Assembly: GCF_019041915.1 (NCBI RefSeq)
Contig: NZ_JAHPYF010000001.1
Span: 372,001-436,000, forward strand
Source: Collinsella sp. MSK.8.10
Lineage (GTDB): Bacteria; Actinomycetota; Coriobacteriia; Coriobacteriales; Coriobacteriaceae
Direction: 5' to 3'
DNA: 64,000 nt
In this document: positions 50,407 through 59,831 of the stretch, in pieces
How the letters are laid out: every line of letters begins with the position of its first letter
Position numbering within the stretch: the first letter of the stretch is position 1
Notes under the pieces: model-generated
The model's input: the letters and a program-made list of their open reading frames with translations, nothing else
What the model was told of the DNA's origin: nothing
The model's database searches: none
Made by a program: the position numbers and the translations under genes

Positions 50407-53400
50407 TTAGTCGTCGTCGCTAGCACCCAACTGCTGCAGCAGCATGAGCGCCGCGGCCACAGGACCGGTGCCGTCGTTGGCGTCGAGGCCGCGACCCAGG
50501 CCGCTGCCCGCGCCAGCGCCCGCCTTGTAGGGCACCGACAGCTTGCGGCTCTTGGGGAAGTTCACCGCGCCATAGCGGGTCTTTAGCTCAAAGGCCACCT
50601 TTTTGGGCACGTCGACGCCCAAAAACGTGATGCGGCCGCCACTGAGCGTGACGCTCTCGAGCCCCAGGCGCTCGCAGCGAATGCGGATTCGTGCGCGATT
50701 GAACAGGTTGAGCCCCGCCAACGGCAGCTCTCCATGCGCAGCCTCGGTCTCTTCCTGCACCTCGTCGATGCTCTCCAGGTCCTCGGCCGCCGCGAGTTTG
50801 CGGTACACGAGCACGCGCTGGTCCACCGCCGGCAGGTACTCCTCGGACAAGAAGTAGTCGGCCGGCAGGTTGATGCCCACGCTTGCCGCCTCCACGCCGG
50901 CATCGTCATCGCCGCGCGCCTCGGCCACCGCCTGGCCCAACATCTGCGTAAACAGGTCAAAGCCCACGCTCGACAAGTTGCCGTGCTGCTCGGCGCCCAT
51001 AAGCGAGCCGGCGCCGCGAATCTCCAGGTCGCGCATGGCGATGCGCATACCGCTGCCCAGGTCCTGGAACTCAGAAAGTGCGGTCAGGCGCGCCGTCGCC
51101 TCCTCGGTGAGCGGCAGCTCGCCCGGGAACATAAAGTACGCGTAGGCCTGCGTAGCAGAACGGCCCACACGGCCCTTGAGCTGGTAGAGCTGCGCCAGAC
51201 CCAGGCGCTGCGAATCCTCGATGATCAGCGTGTTGGCGGTCGCGTTGTCGATGCCGCTCTCCACGATGGTCGTGGCGATGAGCACGTCGATCTTTTTGGT
51301 CGCGAACTCGATCATCACGTCCTCGACCTCGCGCGGGCTCATCTTGCCGTGCGCCACACCCACGCGCGCCTCGGGCGCGGCCTCGTGCACGCGCGCCACG
51401 GCGTCGTCGATGGTCTTGACGCGGTTGGACACGTAATACACCTGACCGCCGCGGCCCACCTCCAAGCGAATCGCCGCACTCACCACGTCGGGGTCGTACT
51501 CTCCAACATGTACGATCACAGGACGGCGCCCGGTCGGCGGTGTGGTGATCAGGCTCATATCGCGCACGCCGCTCGTGGCCATCTGCATGGTACGCGGGAT
51601 GGGCGTTGCCGAGAGCGTGAGCACGTCGATCTGCTCGCGCAGGTTCTTGAGTTGCTCCTTGTGCTGCACGCCAAAGCGCTGTTCCTCATCGATGATCACC
51701 AGGCCCAGGTTCTTGGGGTTCACATCGGCCGAAAGCAGACGATGCGTGCCGATGAGCACATCGATCGTGCCCTCGGCAAACGCCTTGAGCGCGCGCTTTT
51801 GCTGCGCCGGCGTGCGGAAGCGGCTGAGTACCTCGACCTCGAGGCCAAACGGGGCAAAGCGCTCAAAGAAGGTCTCGTAGTGCTGCTGGGCCAGAATGGT
51901 CGTGGGGCAGAGCACCATGACCTGGCGGCCGGAGTCCACGCACTTAAAGGCCGCGCGCAGGGCGACCTCGGTCTTGCCAAAGCCCACGTCGCCGCACAGC
52001 AGGCGGTCCATGGGCTTGGGCGCCTCCATGTCGGCCTTAATGTCGGCGATGGCCTCCAGCTGGTCGCGCGTCTCGTCGTAAGGGAAGCTCTCCTCCATCT
52101 CGATCTGCTCGGGCGTATCGGGCGGACAGGCGATACCGGTAATCGACGAGCGGCGCGTATACAGGTCGACCAAGTCAAACGCCAGCTTTTTGGCGTTCTT
52201 GCGTGCCTTGTTGGTGGCACGCGTCCAGTCGGCGGTATTGAGCCTGGTCAGGCGCGGCTTGTCGCCGTCGGGGCCAACATAGCGTGTGATGCGGTCGACC
52301 TGCTCGAGCGGCACGTAGAGCTTGTCGCCGTCGGCATATTCCAGCAAAAAGTAATCGCGCTCCTTGCCGCCCACTTCCTGGCGCGCGATCTCGCTAAAGA
52401 GCGCGATGCCGTGGGTGGCGTGCACCACGTAGTCTCCCGGCTTAAACGGGAAGGTGATCTGCGTAATGTCAACCTTGCGACGGCTGCGCGCGCGGTTGGC
52501 GTCCATGCGGGCGTTGAGGTCGGCGATCGAGAACACGGCTAGGTTGGCATCGGGCACCACCACGCCCTGCGGCAAGGCGGCATCGACAAAGGTCACACGT
52601 CCGCGCGAAATAGTGGGCACGGCGGCGCCGGCGGCAGCCTGGGCGGCACCCGCCTCGAGCGAGCGGGCGTTGAGCGCGTCGGCCTTACGCTCGCGAATGG
52701 AAGCATGGGCCTCCTGGCGTGCGGCACGGTCGGCGGAATCCGCCGCTGCCACGCGCACGCGGTCGCCGATAGCACCGGCATTTTCGGGCGCAGCCGTCAG
52801 CGACTCCTCAAAGGTAATGCCCTCGTCGCCAAAGGTGAGCTCCATCGACTCGCGCGCACCGCGATCGGGGATGGCAAACACGCAGGCATAGCGCTTGCCC
52901 ACGACTTCCTGAATGCGCGTCATAAAACGGTTGTCCGAGCCCGCAATGGCCGGCTGCTCAATCTTGAGCTCGGCCGTCACCGCACCGCCGGCACGGATGA
53001 GGCTCACATAGTTCAGGCGCTGCTGGGCACCAAAATCGAGCTGTTGGGCGCGCACGTACAGACCATCCAGGCGGTCAATCCCTGCCTCGCCGGCACGGGC
53101 CTCAATATCCTCGTAGGCGCGCAGGCAGTCGTCGAACAGCGAGCGCGGCTCGGACAGGACCACGAGCGCCTTGCCGCTCACGTGCGCCAACGGGCTTACG
53201 GTCTGGCCGTACATCACCGGTAAAAAGCGGTCGAGCTCGGGCGTGACGATGCGTGCATCCACCATCTCGAGCAGCGCCGCCAACTTGCTGTCGTCCTGGC
53301 TGGCGCGATAGAGCGCCACATGCATGTTGTGGACGGCCTCGTCGGTAAGCGCCAGCTCACGGCAGGGGAAGATCTCGATACTGTCCTCGTTACCGATGGT

Positions 53401-54039
53401 CTGCCCCGTTGAGCTCACCATGCGGCGGATGCGATCGATCTCATCGCCAAAGAACTCAATGCGCACGGGTGCCTTTTCCTGTGCAGGGAACACCTCGACG
53501 GTGTCGCCGTGCACGCGGAACAGACCGGGCGCATCGGCGGCGCCGGCATTGGTGTAGCCCATGCCCACCAGACGCTGCGGTACCTCATCAAAAGGAATCT
53601 CCTCGCCCACCGCAAAAGTAGTGGACTCCCAGTAGCGACTCTCGACCGGCGGCACGCAGCGCAGCAACGCGCGAGCCGAGGCAACCATGATGCAGTTGTC
53701 CCCGCGCACGATGCGTCCCAGGGCCTCGCATCGCTGCGCCACCACGGCGTCGTCGGGCGCCTGCTCGCGCCACGGATAGTCCTTGCGCTCGGGAAAACGG
53801 CACACGTGCGCCAGGCCCACGTAGGCGGCAAGGCTGCGCGCGGCGCGATCGGCCGCATCCTCGCCACTCACAATGTAGACCGTCGGGCGCGGACGGCGCG
53901 CAAACTGGGCGGCCGCCATAAGCGTGCGACCCGACTGCGACACGGCCAGCGTCACGTCCTCGCCGGCATCGAGTCCGGCCTCGACGGTCTGCAGCGCCTC
54001 GGCAGTGTAGAGCTGCGCGGCTATACGGTGAATGAGCAT
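50407..54039 (-). CDS. mfd: Transcription-repair coupling factor Mfd
   Basis: A 1210-residue ATPase that frees RNA polymerase stalled at lesions and recruits UvrAB. N-terminal UvrB-like region (about 1-450, with DSIEIFPCREL), a CarD-like RNAP-interaction domain (about 545-610, FPFKPGDYVVHATHGIALFS), and the helicase core with MDRLLCGDVGFGKTEVALRA, DEEQRFGVQHKE, ATTIVESGIDN and RVGRSATQAYAY. The C-terminal TRCF domain is at about 1060-1160. An extra Ala/Gly-rich stretch (AGAAQAAAGAAVP, near 500) is a lineage insertion. ATG 54039 behind GGAGG; an in-frame start nine codons upstream is rejected. Confidence 0.97.
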   Translation of the reverse strand: MLIHRIAAQLYTAEALQTVEAGLDAGEDVTLAVSQSGRTLMAAAQFARRPRPTVYIVSGEDAADRAARSLAAYVGLAHVCRFPERKDYPWREQAPDDAVVAQRCEALGRIVRGDNCIMVASARALLRCVPPVESRYWESTTFAVGEEIPFDEVPQRLVGMGYTNAGAADAPGLFRVHGDTVEVFPAQEKAPVRIEFFGDEIDRIRRMVSSTGQTIGNEDSIEIFPCRELALTDEAVHNMHVALYRASQDDSKLAALLEMVDARIVTPELDRFLPVMYGQTVSPLAHVSGKALVVLSEPRSLFDDCLRAYEDIEARAGEAGIDRLDGLYVRAQQLDFGAQQRLNYVSLIRAGGAVTAELKIEQPAIAGSDNRFMTRIQEVVGKRYACVFAIPDRGARESMELTFGDEGITFEESLTAAPENAGAIGDRVRVAAADSADRAARQEAHASIRERKADALNARSLEAGAAQAAAGAAVPTISRGRVTFVDAALPQGVVVPDANLAVFSIADLNARMDANRARSRRKVDITQITFPFKPGDYVVHATHGIALFSEIARQEVGGKERDYFLLEYADGDKLYVPLEQVDRITRYVGPDGDKPRLTRLNTADWTRATNKARKNAKKLAFDLVDLYTRRSSITGIACPPDTPEQIEMEESFPYDETRDQLEAIADIKADMEAPKPMDRLLCGDVGFGKTEVALRAAFKCVDSGRQVMVLCPTTILAQQHYETFFERFAPFGLEVEVLSRFRTPAQQKRALKAFAEGTIDVLIGTHRLLSADVNPKNLGLVIIDEEQRFGVQHKEQLKNLREQIDVLTLSATPIPRTMQMATSGVRDMSLITTPPTGRRPVIVHVGEYDPDVVSAAIRLEVGRGGQVYYVSNRVKTIDDAVARVHEAAPEARVGVAHGKMSPREVEDVMIEFATKKIDVLIATTIVESGIDNATANTLIIEDSQRLGLAQLYQLKGRVGRSATQAYAYFMFPGELPLTEEATARLTALSEFQDLGSGMRIAMRDLEIRGAGSLMGAEQHGNLSSVGFDLFTQMLGQAVAEARGDDDAGVEAASVGINLPADYFLSEEYLPAVDQRVLVYRKLAAAEDLESIDEVQEETEAAHGELPLAGLNLFNRARIRIRCERLGLESVTLSGGRITFLGVDVPKKVAFELKTRYGAVNFPKSRKLSVPYKAGAGAGSGLGRGLDANDGTGPVAAALMLLQQLGASDDD

Positions 54040-54197
54040 GCTGTTCCTCCGGCATCGCAACGCCAAAAGCCCGCCGGGGCAAGCTCGGCGGGTCGTACGT
54101 CAAATACATTGTCCGTCATGGTAGCGCATGGAGAGAACTCCGGCTCAAGGGCAAACCCAGCCCCGCAAAAAAACGCCAGACGAAAATGCGTTCCGCC

Positions 54198-54863
54198 CTA
54201 CCCCGCTACGCGCACGCTGGGGCACAAATCTGCCAGCGGGCACTCGTCACACTTGGGTTTGCGGGCGTCGCAGATCTCGCGACCGAAGGTGATCCACTGA
54301 TGGTTGACCGACTCCCAATACTCGTGCGGCAAAATCTTGAGCAAATCCTGCTCGGTCTTGAGCGGCTCCTTTGCATGCGTCTTGGGACTCAGCATCAGGC
54401 GGTGCGCAATGCGGTTGACGTGCGTGTCCACCGCAATGCCCTCTACGATGCCATACCCCACGTTGAGCACGATGTTCGCCGTCTTGCGTCCCACGCCCGG
54501 CAGCTTCACGAGTTCCTTCATGTCGGCCGGCACCTCGCCGCCGTAATCGGCAACGATCATCTGCGCGGCCTCCACGGCATGCTTGGCCTTGCTCTTATAA
54601 AAGCCAAGCGACTTGATGGTGTCCGCCACGTCAGTCACGCTCGCCCCGGCCATGGCCTCGGGCGTGGGCCACTGGGCAAACAGCCGCGGCGTCACCTTGT
54701 TGACCTGCGCATCGGTCGTTTGTGCCGAGAGCAGCACCGCGATCAGCAGGCGGAAGGGATTCTCGTGGTCCAAAAAGCACTCGACCGGGCCATAGCGACG
54801 GTTGAGACGCTCGCACACCTCAACGGCGCGCTCGCGTTTGGCGGCATTGGTCTCGCGTGGCAT
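54198..54863 (-). CDS. nth: Endonuclease III
   Basis: A DNA glycosylase/AP lyase for oxidised pyrimidines. 221 residues. The helix-hairpin-helix LPGVGRKTANIVLN carries the catalytic Lys, and GIAVDTHVNRIAHRL carries the catalytic Asp. The C-terminal 4Fe-4S motif is intact: C-x6-C-x2-C-x5-C in CDARKPKCDECPLADLC. Start ATG 54863 with GAGGAG. It lies between mfd and an ABC exporter gene. It contrasts with the cluster-free relative at 61397. Confidence 0.95.
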   Translation of the reverse strand: MPRETNAAKRERAVEVCERLNRRYGPVECFLDHENPFRLLIAVLLSAQTTDAQVNKVTPRLFAQWPTPEAMAGASVTDVADTIKSLGFYKSKAKHAVEAAQMIVADYGGEVPADMKELVKLPGVGRKTANIVLNVGYGIVEGIAVDTHVNRIAHRLMLSPKTHAKEPLKTEQDLLKILPHEYWESVNHQWITFGREICDARKPKCDECPLADLCPSVRVAG

Positions 54864-54926
54864 AACGACTCCTCGGCTCAACGGCACAATAAACTTATGG
54901 GCACAATTGTCCCACGTCCGAGACGC

Positions 54927-56729
54927 TTACGCCTCCAAGAATGCGCCGGTCTGACGGCTCCACAAGCTCGCGTACTCGCCACCCGCCTCGACGAGCTGCG
55001 CATGCGTGCCGTCCTCGACGATCTCGCCATCGGCCAGCACCACAATGCGGTCGAGCGCCGCCACGGTGGACAGGCGGTGCGCCACCACAATGGAGGTACG
55101 TCCACGCATCAGGTTTTCGAGCGCCTCCTGCACCAGCGCCTCGGACTCGCTGTCGAGGGCAGAGGTCGCCTCGTCGAGCACCAGAATCGGCGCGTCGGTT
55201 AGGATGGCGCGGGCGATAGCCACGCGCTGACGCTGGCCGCCCGAGAGCTTGACGCCGCGTTCGCCCACCATGGTGTCAAAGCCACGGGGCAGGCGGTCGA
55301 TAAACTCGGTCGCATTAGCCAAGCGAGCCGCCTCGCGGATCTGCTCATCAGTGGCGTTGGGACGACCGTAGGCAATGTTTTCGCGAATGGAGCGGTGGAA
55401 CAGCAGCGCCTCCTGCGGCACGTAGGCAACCTGACGGCGCAGGCTCTGCTGCGTGCAGCGCGAGACATCCTGACCGTCCACGAGCACGCGGCCGCCCTGA
55501 ACATCTTCCAGGCGCAGCAGCAGCTTGGTGAGCGTCGTCTTACCCGAGCCCGATTTGCCCACCAGGCCCACGCGCTGGCCCGCCGCCACATGAAGCGTCA
55601 GGTCATCGAACACGTTCTCGCCCGCCACAGCGTCACGGTACGCAAAGCTCAGGTGCTCAAAATCAATCGCGCCCTCGGTCACTTTGAGCTCAGGGGCGTC
55701 CGGGTCGTCTGCCACCAAACGTGGCTCGTCCAGCACGCGCGTCATCTCGGCCGCATCGCCCAAAGCGCGGTTGATGCGCTGCATCATGGAACTCACGTAG
55801 TTCAGGCGCATGGTGAGGTTATAGGTGTAGGTAAAGATCATGACGAGCGAGCCGGCCGAGATGCCAAACCACGCATTGCCGCCCGCCACGAACACACTCA
55901 CCACGGCCATGGTGATGACGATAAGGCCCGAGGTCGTAAAGTTGCGCTGCATCATGGCGTGCATCGAGACCGTCTCGGCGTCGCGCGCGGCACGATCGGC
56001 GGCGTCGAACAGATCGCGTTCAAAGTCCTCGCGCCCGCAGGTCTTGACGGCCAAAATGTTCGTGACCGCGTCGGAGAGCACGCCCGAGAGCTTGTTCTGC
56101 GCGGCGGACGTCGCGGCCGAAAGCGGCATGATGCGCTTGTACATAAGCCAGACAAACGCGATGTAGACGACCATAATGCCCACCAGGATCACGGTAAACG
56201 TCGGCACCACCGGGGCGAGTGCGGCCACGGTGCAGATGACCGAGGTGATGGTGGGGATGAGCGAATACGCCGTCACGTCCACCAGCCCCGTATAGCCGCT
56301 CATAAAACGGCTCGTCTGGCTCACGAGCGATCCGCCAAAGCGGCTGGTATGGAATGTCATGGATTGATTGGAGAGCGTGTCAAAGCACAGGCGCGCCAGG
56401 TGGTAGTTGCCCGCAATCTCGAGCTTGTAGACGGTGTAGTCCTGCAGCTTGGAGAGGATCTGGCCCACTAGGTTGACGAGCACGAGCGCCAGAATGTAGG
56501 GGCCAAAGACCTCAAACACCTGGTCGCCCGCCACGGGACCGGCTTGAACGCGGTCGACGATAAGGGCCATCACATAGGTGTTGGCAAACGTGAGCAAAAA
56601 GATGTAGCCCGCCGACGAGAACACCGAGAGAAAGACAATCAGCGGTTGTATGCGCGTGACGTCCCAAAAACGCTGCAGCGTGCGGCGAACGGTGGAGCGT
56701 TTGAGCGGACTGGTGCTTCTCTGAGACAT
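54927..56729 (-). CDS. ABC exporter, fused permease-ATPase
   Basis: A 600-residue half-transporter of the MsbA/LmrA type. Six membrane helices lie in the first 330 residues (PLIVFLSVFSSAGYIFLLTF, SGLIVITMAVVSVFVAGGNA). The ATPase domain shows Walker A GLVGKSGSGKTTLTKLL, Q-loop VAYVPQEALLFHRS, signature VKLSGGQRQRVAIARAIL, Walker B ILVLDEATSALD and the H-loop IVVAHRLSTV. It probably works as a homodimer, or with a partner elsewhere. Substrate (lipid, peptide or drug) unknown. Start ATG 56729 behind GAAAGGAAG. Confidence 0.92.
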   Translation of the reverse strand: MSQRSTSPLKRSTVRRTLQRFWDVTRIQPLIVFLSVFSSAGYIFLLTFANTYVMALIVDRVQAGPVAGDQVFEVFGPYILALVLVNLVGQILSKLQDYTVYKLEIAGNYHLARLCFDTLSNQSMTFHTSRFGGSLVSQTSRFMSGYTGLVDVTAYSLIPTITSVICTVAALAPVVPTFTVILVGIMVVYIAFVWLMYKRIMPLSAATSAAQNKLSGVLSDAVTNILAVKTCGREDFERDLFDAADRAARDAETVSMHAMMQRNFTTSGLIVITMAVVSVFVAGGNAWFGISAGSLVMIFTYTYNLTMRLNYVSSMMQRINRALGDAAEMTRVLDEPRLVADDPDAPELKVTEGAIDFEHLSFAYRDAVAGENVFDDLTLHVAAGQRVGLVGKSGSGKTTLTKLLLRLEDVQGGRVLVDGQDVSRCTQQSLRRQVAYVPQEALLFHRSIRENIAYGRPNATDEQIREAARLANATEFIDRLPRGFDTMVGERGVKLSGGQRQRVAIARAILTDAPILVLDEATSALDSESEALVQEALENLMRGRTSIVVAHRLSTVAALDRIVVLADGEIVEDGTHAQLVEAGGEYASLWSRQTGAFLEA

Positions 56730-56804
56730 GGGCTTCCTTTCGCATCTGATAGGGCGAAACGCCATTGTTGCACATTGGAGCACGCTCCAGACAAGTGCGA
56801 TACG

Positions 56805-56844
56805 AAAAGCGGTGGGGCACCCGCGTTTGCGCTGGTGCCCCACC
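56805..56844 (-). terminator. Terminator of rmuC
   Basis: GGTGGGGCACC pairs perfectly with GGTGCCCCACC around a 12-base loop, then GCTTTTCG on the minus strand, 12 bases past the rmuC stop. Confidence 0.75.
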
Positions 56845-56856
56845 GTCTTGTTGCAA

Positions 56857-58212
56857 TTAGTCCTCGTCTTCTTGGTCTGCGAGAAGGCTTGCGGACGTGA
56901 GTCCCAAGATTTCATCGGCCTGGTCGGCGTCTTCCAGCGCGTCGATGTCCTTGAGCTTGCGCTCCATGACGTTGGTGCGCGTGGTGATGATGCCCTCGAC
57001 CGTTTTGCCCGCGGTCTCGATCTGCTGCTGGGCGCGACGCAGCGCCTTTTGATAGCGCGGCAGCTCGGCCTTGACGGCGGAGAGCACGCGCAGCACGTCG
57101 TCGGTACGTTTTTGCAACTTAAACGTCTGATAGCTCATCTGCAGACTGTTGAGGATGGCCGCCATGGTGCTGGGACCGGCAACGTTGACGTGATAGTCGC
57201 GGCCCAGGGTCTCGATAAGCCCGGGGCGGCTGACGACCTCGGCATACAGGCCCTCAAACGGAACGAACATAATGCCAAAGTTGGTGGTCGCGGGCACGCT
57301 CAGGTACTTCTCGCAAATGTCCTTTGCCTCGCGCTTCACCATCATATCGAGCGTCTTGCGTGCGGCGGCGACGGCCTCAGCGTCGCCCGACTCCTGTGCG
57401 TCGAGCAAGTGCTCGTACGCGTCGCCCGGAAACTTGGAGTCAATCGGCAGCAGCACGGGGTCGCCCTCGTCCACCGGCAGCTTGACGGCAAACTCAACGC
57501 GCTCCGAGGCGCCGGGCTTGGTGGCGACGTTTTCCAGATACTGGTCGGGTGTAAGGATGTCCGCCAGAATTGCACCCAGCTGCACCTCGCCCAAAATGCC
57601 ACGCGCCTTCACGTTGCCCAGCACGCGCTTAAGGTCGCCCACGCCGGTGGCGATGGATTGCATGTCGCCCAACCCCTTGTATACGGCCTCGAGCTGGTCG
57701 CTCACCTGCTTAAACGATGCCGACAGGCGATCGTTGAGCGTGCGAGAGAGCTTCTCGTCCACCGTCGCGCGCATTTGATCGAGCTGCACGTTGTTGTCTT
57801 TACGGATGGCGCCCAGCTGAGCATCGACCGTCTCGCGCACCTTGTCCAGGCGATGCTCGATGCCCTCGCGATTGGCGCCGAGCTGTTGGGCCGTCTCGCG
57901 GCGCAGGTCATCCATCCGGTCACCAGCTTGCGAGAACTCGCGTGCGATGGTCAGGTAACGTTGCTGCTCCACGGCCGCATCGGTCGTCTGCTGCTGCGCG
58001 ATGGCATTGGCCGTGCGGCGGGTTTCGGCCAGCGCGACGTTCAGGGCATCGAGCGCGTTGTTGGCCTGCTCGAGTGCTGCCAGCGTTTCCGCGCTACTGT
58101 CGCCACGCTCCCGCAACTCGGCACGCAGGCTCTTGAGCTGGAGGGCGCAAGCCACAGCAACCCCCACCGCCACCAAGGCGATCACAATAAGTGCAATATC
58201 AATAGCAGACAT
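56857..58212 (-). CDS. rmuC: DNA recombination protein RmuC
   Basis: A 451-residue protein that limits inversions and recombination at inverted repeats in other bacteria. N-terminal membrane anchor IDIALIVIALVAVGVAVACA, a long coiled coil (about 30-170), then the RmuC domain with GNVKARGILGEVQLGAILAD, LPIDSKFPGDAYEHLLDA and GIMFVPFEGLYAEVVSRPGL. Start ATG 58212 with GCGGAG. Its presence is noteworthy because this window is rich in long inverted repeats, but any link is inference. Confidence 0.93.
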   Translation of the reverse strand: MSAIDIALIVIALVAVGVAVACALQLKSLRAELRERGDSSAETLAALEQANNALDALNVALAETRRTANAIAQQQTTDAAVEQQRYLTIAREFSQAGDRMDDLRRETAQQLGANREGIEHRLDKVRETVDAQLGAIRKDNNVQLDQMRATVDEKLSRTLNDRLSASFKQVSDQLEAVYKGLGDMQSIATGVGDLKRVLGNVKARGILGEVQLGAILADILTPDQYLENVATKPGASERVEFAVKLPVDEGDPVLLPIDSKFPGDAYEHLLDAQESGDAEAVAAARKTLDMMVKREAKDICEKYLSVPATTNFGIMFVPFEGLYAEVVSRPGLIETLGRDYHVNVAGPSTMAAILNSLQMSYQTFKLQKRTDDVLRVLSAVKAELPRYQKALRRAQQQIETAGKTVEGIITTRTNVMERKLKDIDALEDADQADEILGLTSASLLADQEDED

Positions 58213-58263
58213 AAACTCCGCCCAACAAACCCAATCGAGCACCAATCAAAACCGCGATCAATC

Positions 58264-58827
58264 TTACCCCGCCACACACACCGGGCGCCCGGCCCCTTCT
58301 TGGGCGCCCCTCTCCTCCGCATATTCCATAATGCGGCGCGCCGTTTTCCTGCTCACCTTTGAGTCATCGCCGGCCAAGTATGCGTATACGTTTCCTTCAT
58401 TCAGGCGCAGAGCACGGCAGAGGCCATAGCGCGTTACACCCGATTCCTCCAATGCTTCCAGCGTTTTCTTTCTCATCAGGGCGTTCACCCTTCTATCGGC
58501 CGCCGGCTTTTCCTTCACCGCTCTATACGCACGCCAAACGTTGGCATAACGATTAGGGAGCTCACTTTTGGCGCATAGAGACGCCAGGCTACCCGCTTGA
58601 CCGTACAAGGATAAAACGTCTCGGTAATCCCGTTCCATCCACGAGCCCTCGGATAAACCCAGAACGTATTCGGCTTTTCCTTGCGCCAAAGCGAGCAAAA
58701 ACAGAGGCTCCGCCACGCGCGGCGCAGCCGTCGTCGCCTGCTCAACCAATTTTCTAAAACTCAGCGACTGCTGTCCGGATAGCTCTCGGCAATAGCCTTT
58801 TAAGAATCCCTCAAAGGTCAGATTCAA
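58264..58827 (-). CDS. Helix-turn-helix protein of unknown role
   Basis: A 187-residue protein. The C-terminal 60 residues contain a likely DNA-binding helix-turn-helix: ALEESGVTRYGLCRALRLNE followed by GNVYAYLAGDDSKVSRKTAR. The N-terminal part (FEGFLKGYCRELSGQQSLSF) is not recognised. The start is probably TTG 58827 with GGAGG 7 bases upstream; ATG 58845 would place the site inside the gene. A perfect dyad, GTATTATT-N10-AATAATAC, lies 22 bases upstream, as for a self-regulating antitoxin or small repressor. No toxin-like partner is adjacent. Confidence 0.65.
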   Translation of the reverse strand: MNLTFEGFLKGYCRELSGQQSLSFRKLVEQATTAAPRVAEPLFLLALAQGKAEYVLGLSEGSWMERDYRDVLSLYGQAGSLASLCAKSELPNRYANVWRAYRAVKEKPAADRRVNALMRKKTLEALEESGVTRYGLCRALRLNEGNVYAYLAGDDSKVSRKTARRIMEYAEERGAQEGAGRPVCVAG

Positions 58828-58848
58828 CCGAGCACCTCCATTCATTTG

Positions 58849-58874
58849 GTATTATTATTCATCATCAATAATAC
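58849..58874. promoter_or_regulatory. Perfect 8-bp dyad operator of the HTH gene
   Basis: GTATTATT (58849-58856) and AATAATAC (58867-58874), separated by ATTCATCATC. AT-rich and promoter-positioned for the minus-strand gene. Confidence 0.6.
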
Positions 58875-58963
58875 TATTCAGTCGCACGACAGGACCCGCA
58901 GGATGCAAGAATTCTACTCGTGGCGATAATCCCTACTCCCTAGAAGTCCTAAAGTGACAAACG

Positions 58964-59398
58964 CTAACTCTCCCAGCCGGCGCAGATGGTTGTTGCGACA
59001 TCGCCTAGGCGCTGGCCGAGAGCTGCCAAGTGCTCAAGCACCTCGCTGGGCGAGGCGCCGTTGAGAATGCATGTGAGGGCATATGAGGCTAAGAAGATTG
59101 CCGCGAGCCCCAACGGGATCAGCACGATCATCGCCAATGTGCGCAAGCGCTGGCCCACGCGGCGACGACGCGCACGACGCTTGTCGAACGCGAGCTCCTG
59201 CGCATATGAATCTTGCTGTACGGAATAGGCCTCTGGCGCCGATTCACACCCGGGCACAGCTGCAGGCACAGCAGCGGGCACGACGTTTTGCACGGGCGCC
59301 TGGTTGGCAACCCCTTGCATTTGCATCTCTATAAGCCGCCGCTGCTGCCGCAGCATACGCTCGGCTTGTTGCTGTGGGGTCTCAAGAAACAGGTCCAT
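58964..59398 (-). CDS. Small single-pass membrane protein
   Basis: A 144-residue protein of unknown function. N-terminal Gln/Arg-rich helix (TPQQQAERMLRQQRRLIEMQ), an Ala/Pro/Val linker, a very basic patch DKRRARRRRVGQRLR, one membrane helix TLAMIVLIPLGLAAIFLASY, and a short outside tail ending TICAGWES. The design suggests a cytoplasmic coil tethered to the membrane. ATG 59398 with GGAGG is preferred to the TTG four codons upstream. Confidence 0.65.
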   Translation of the reverse strand: MDLFLETPQQQAERMLRQQRRLIEMQMQGVANQAPVQNVVPAAVPAAVPGCESAPEAYSVQQDSYAQELAFDKRRARRRRVGQRLRTLAMIVLIPLGLAAIFLASYALTCILNGASPSEVLEHLAALGQRLGDVATTICAGWES

Positions 59399-59650
59399 GT
59401 TGGCCTCCAAAATCGGAGCGTTCGACGCTTACGACCAGCATCCCGCACCGCCATGACCGCGACAACGCAATCGCCGGCAATAGCCACAAAGTTTCTTTTG
59501 CTCAAAAGCTGTCGAAAAGCTCAACAACTCCCCTACCAGCACTTTCTCTGAGCTTTTTTCGCCAACAATCTTTTGGCCTTCCACCCTTACGCCAACTGAC
59601 CAAAATCTAACCAAAAGCTTGACGAAAATTGTGAAGACAGGGACCCCACA
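59399..59650. other. Intergenic region without a recognised gene
   Basis: No coding frame with a credible start. It holds an inverted repeat GAAAAGCTCA/TGAGCTTTTTTC (about 59514-59563) and AT-rich sequence. The composite repeat begins at 59651. Confidence 0.5.
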
Positions 59651-59813
59651 CAAAAAGTGCCGCCCCAAAGGGGCGGCACACAAACTTATTATCAGCTTTT
59701 CTGTAACGAGCATGCGACGACTCAACGCCGGAGCGCAGGGCGGGGAAACCTTTGCCTCGCGCGACCCTGCGAAGCCGTGAGCGAGAGGCAAAGGTTTCCC
59801 CGCCCTGCGCTCC
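59651..59813 (-). repeat. Family I composite repeat, copy D (terminator plus 28-bp palindrome)
   Basis: Read on the minus strand from the 59832 gene: a perfect 28-bp palindrome (arms 59730-59757 and 59786-59813) with a 28-base loop containing GCGACCCTGC and GAAGCCGTGAGCG. Then comes a 45-base conserved spacer, and then a terminator: GTGCCGCCCC/GGGGCGGCAC with T5 (59651-59679). The same arrangement is repeated at 60560-60721, in the same orientation. Confidence 0.8.
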
Positions 59814-59831
59814 GTGGTCGGTGAGGACAGA

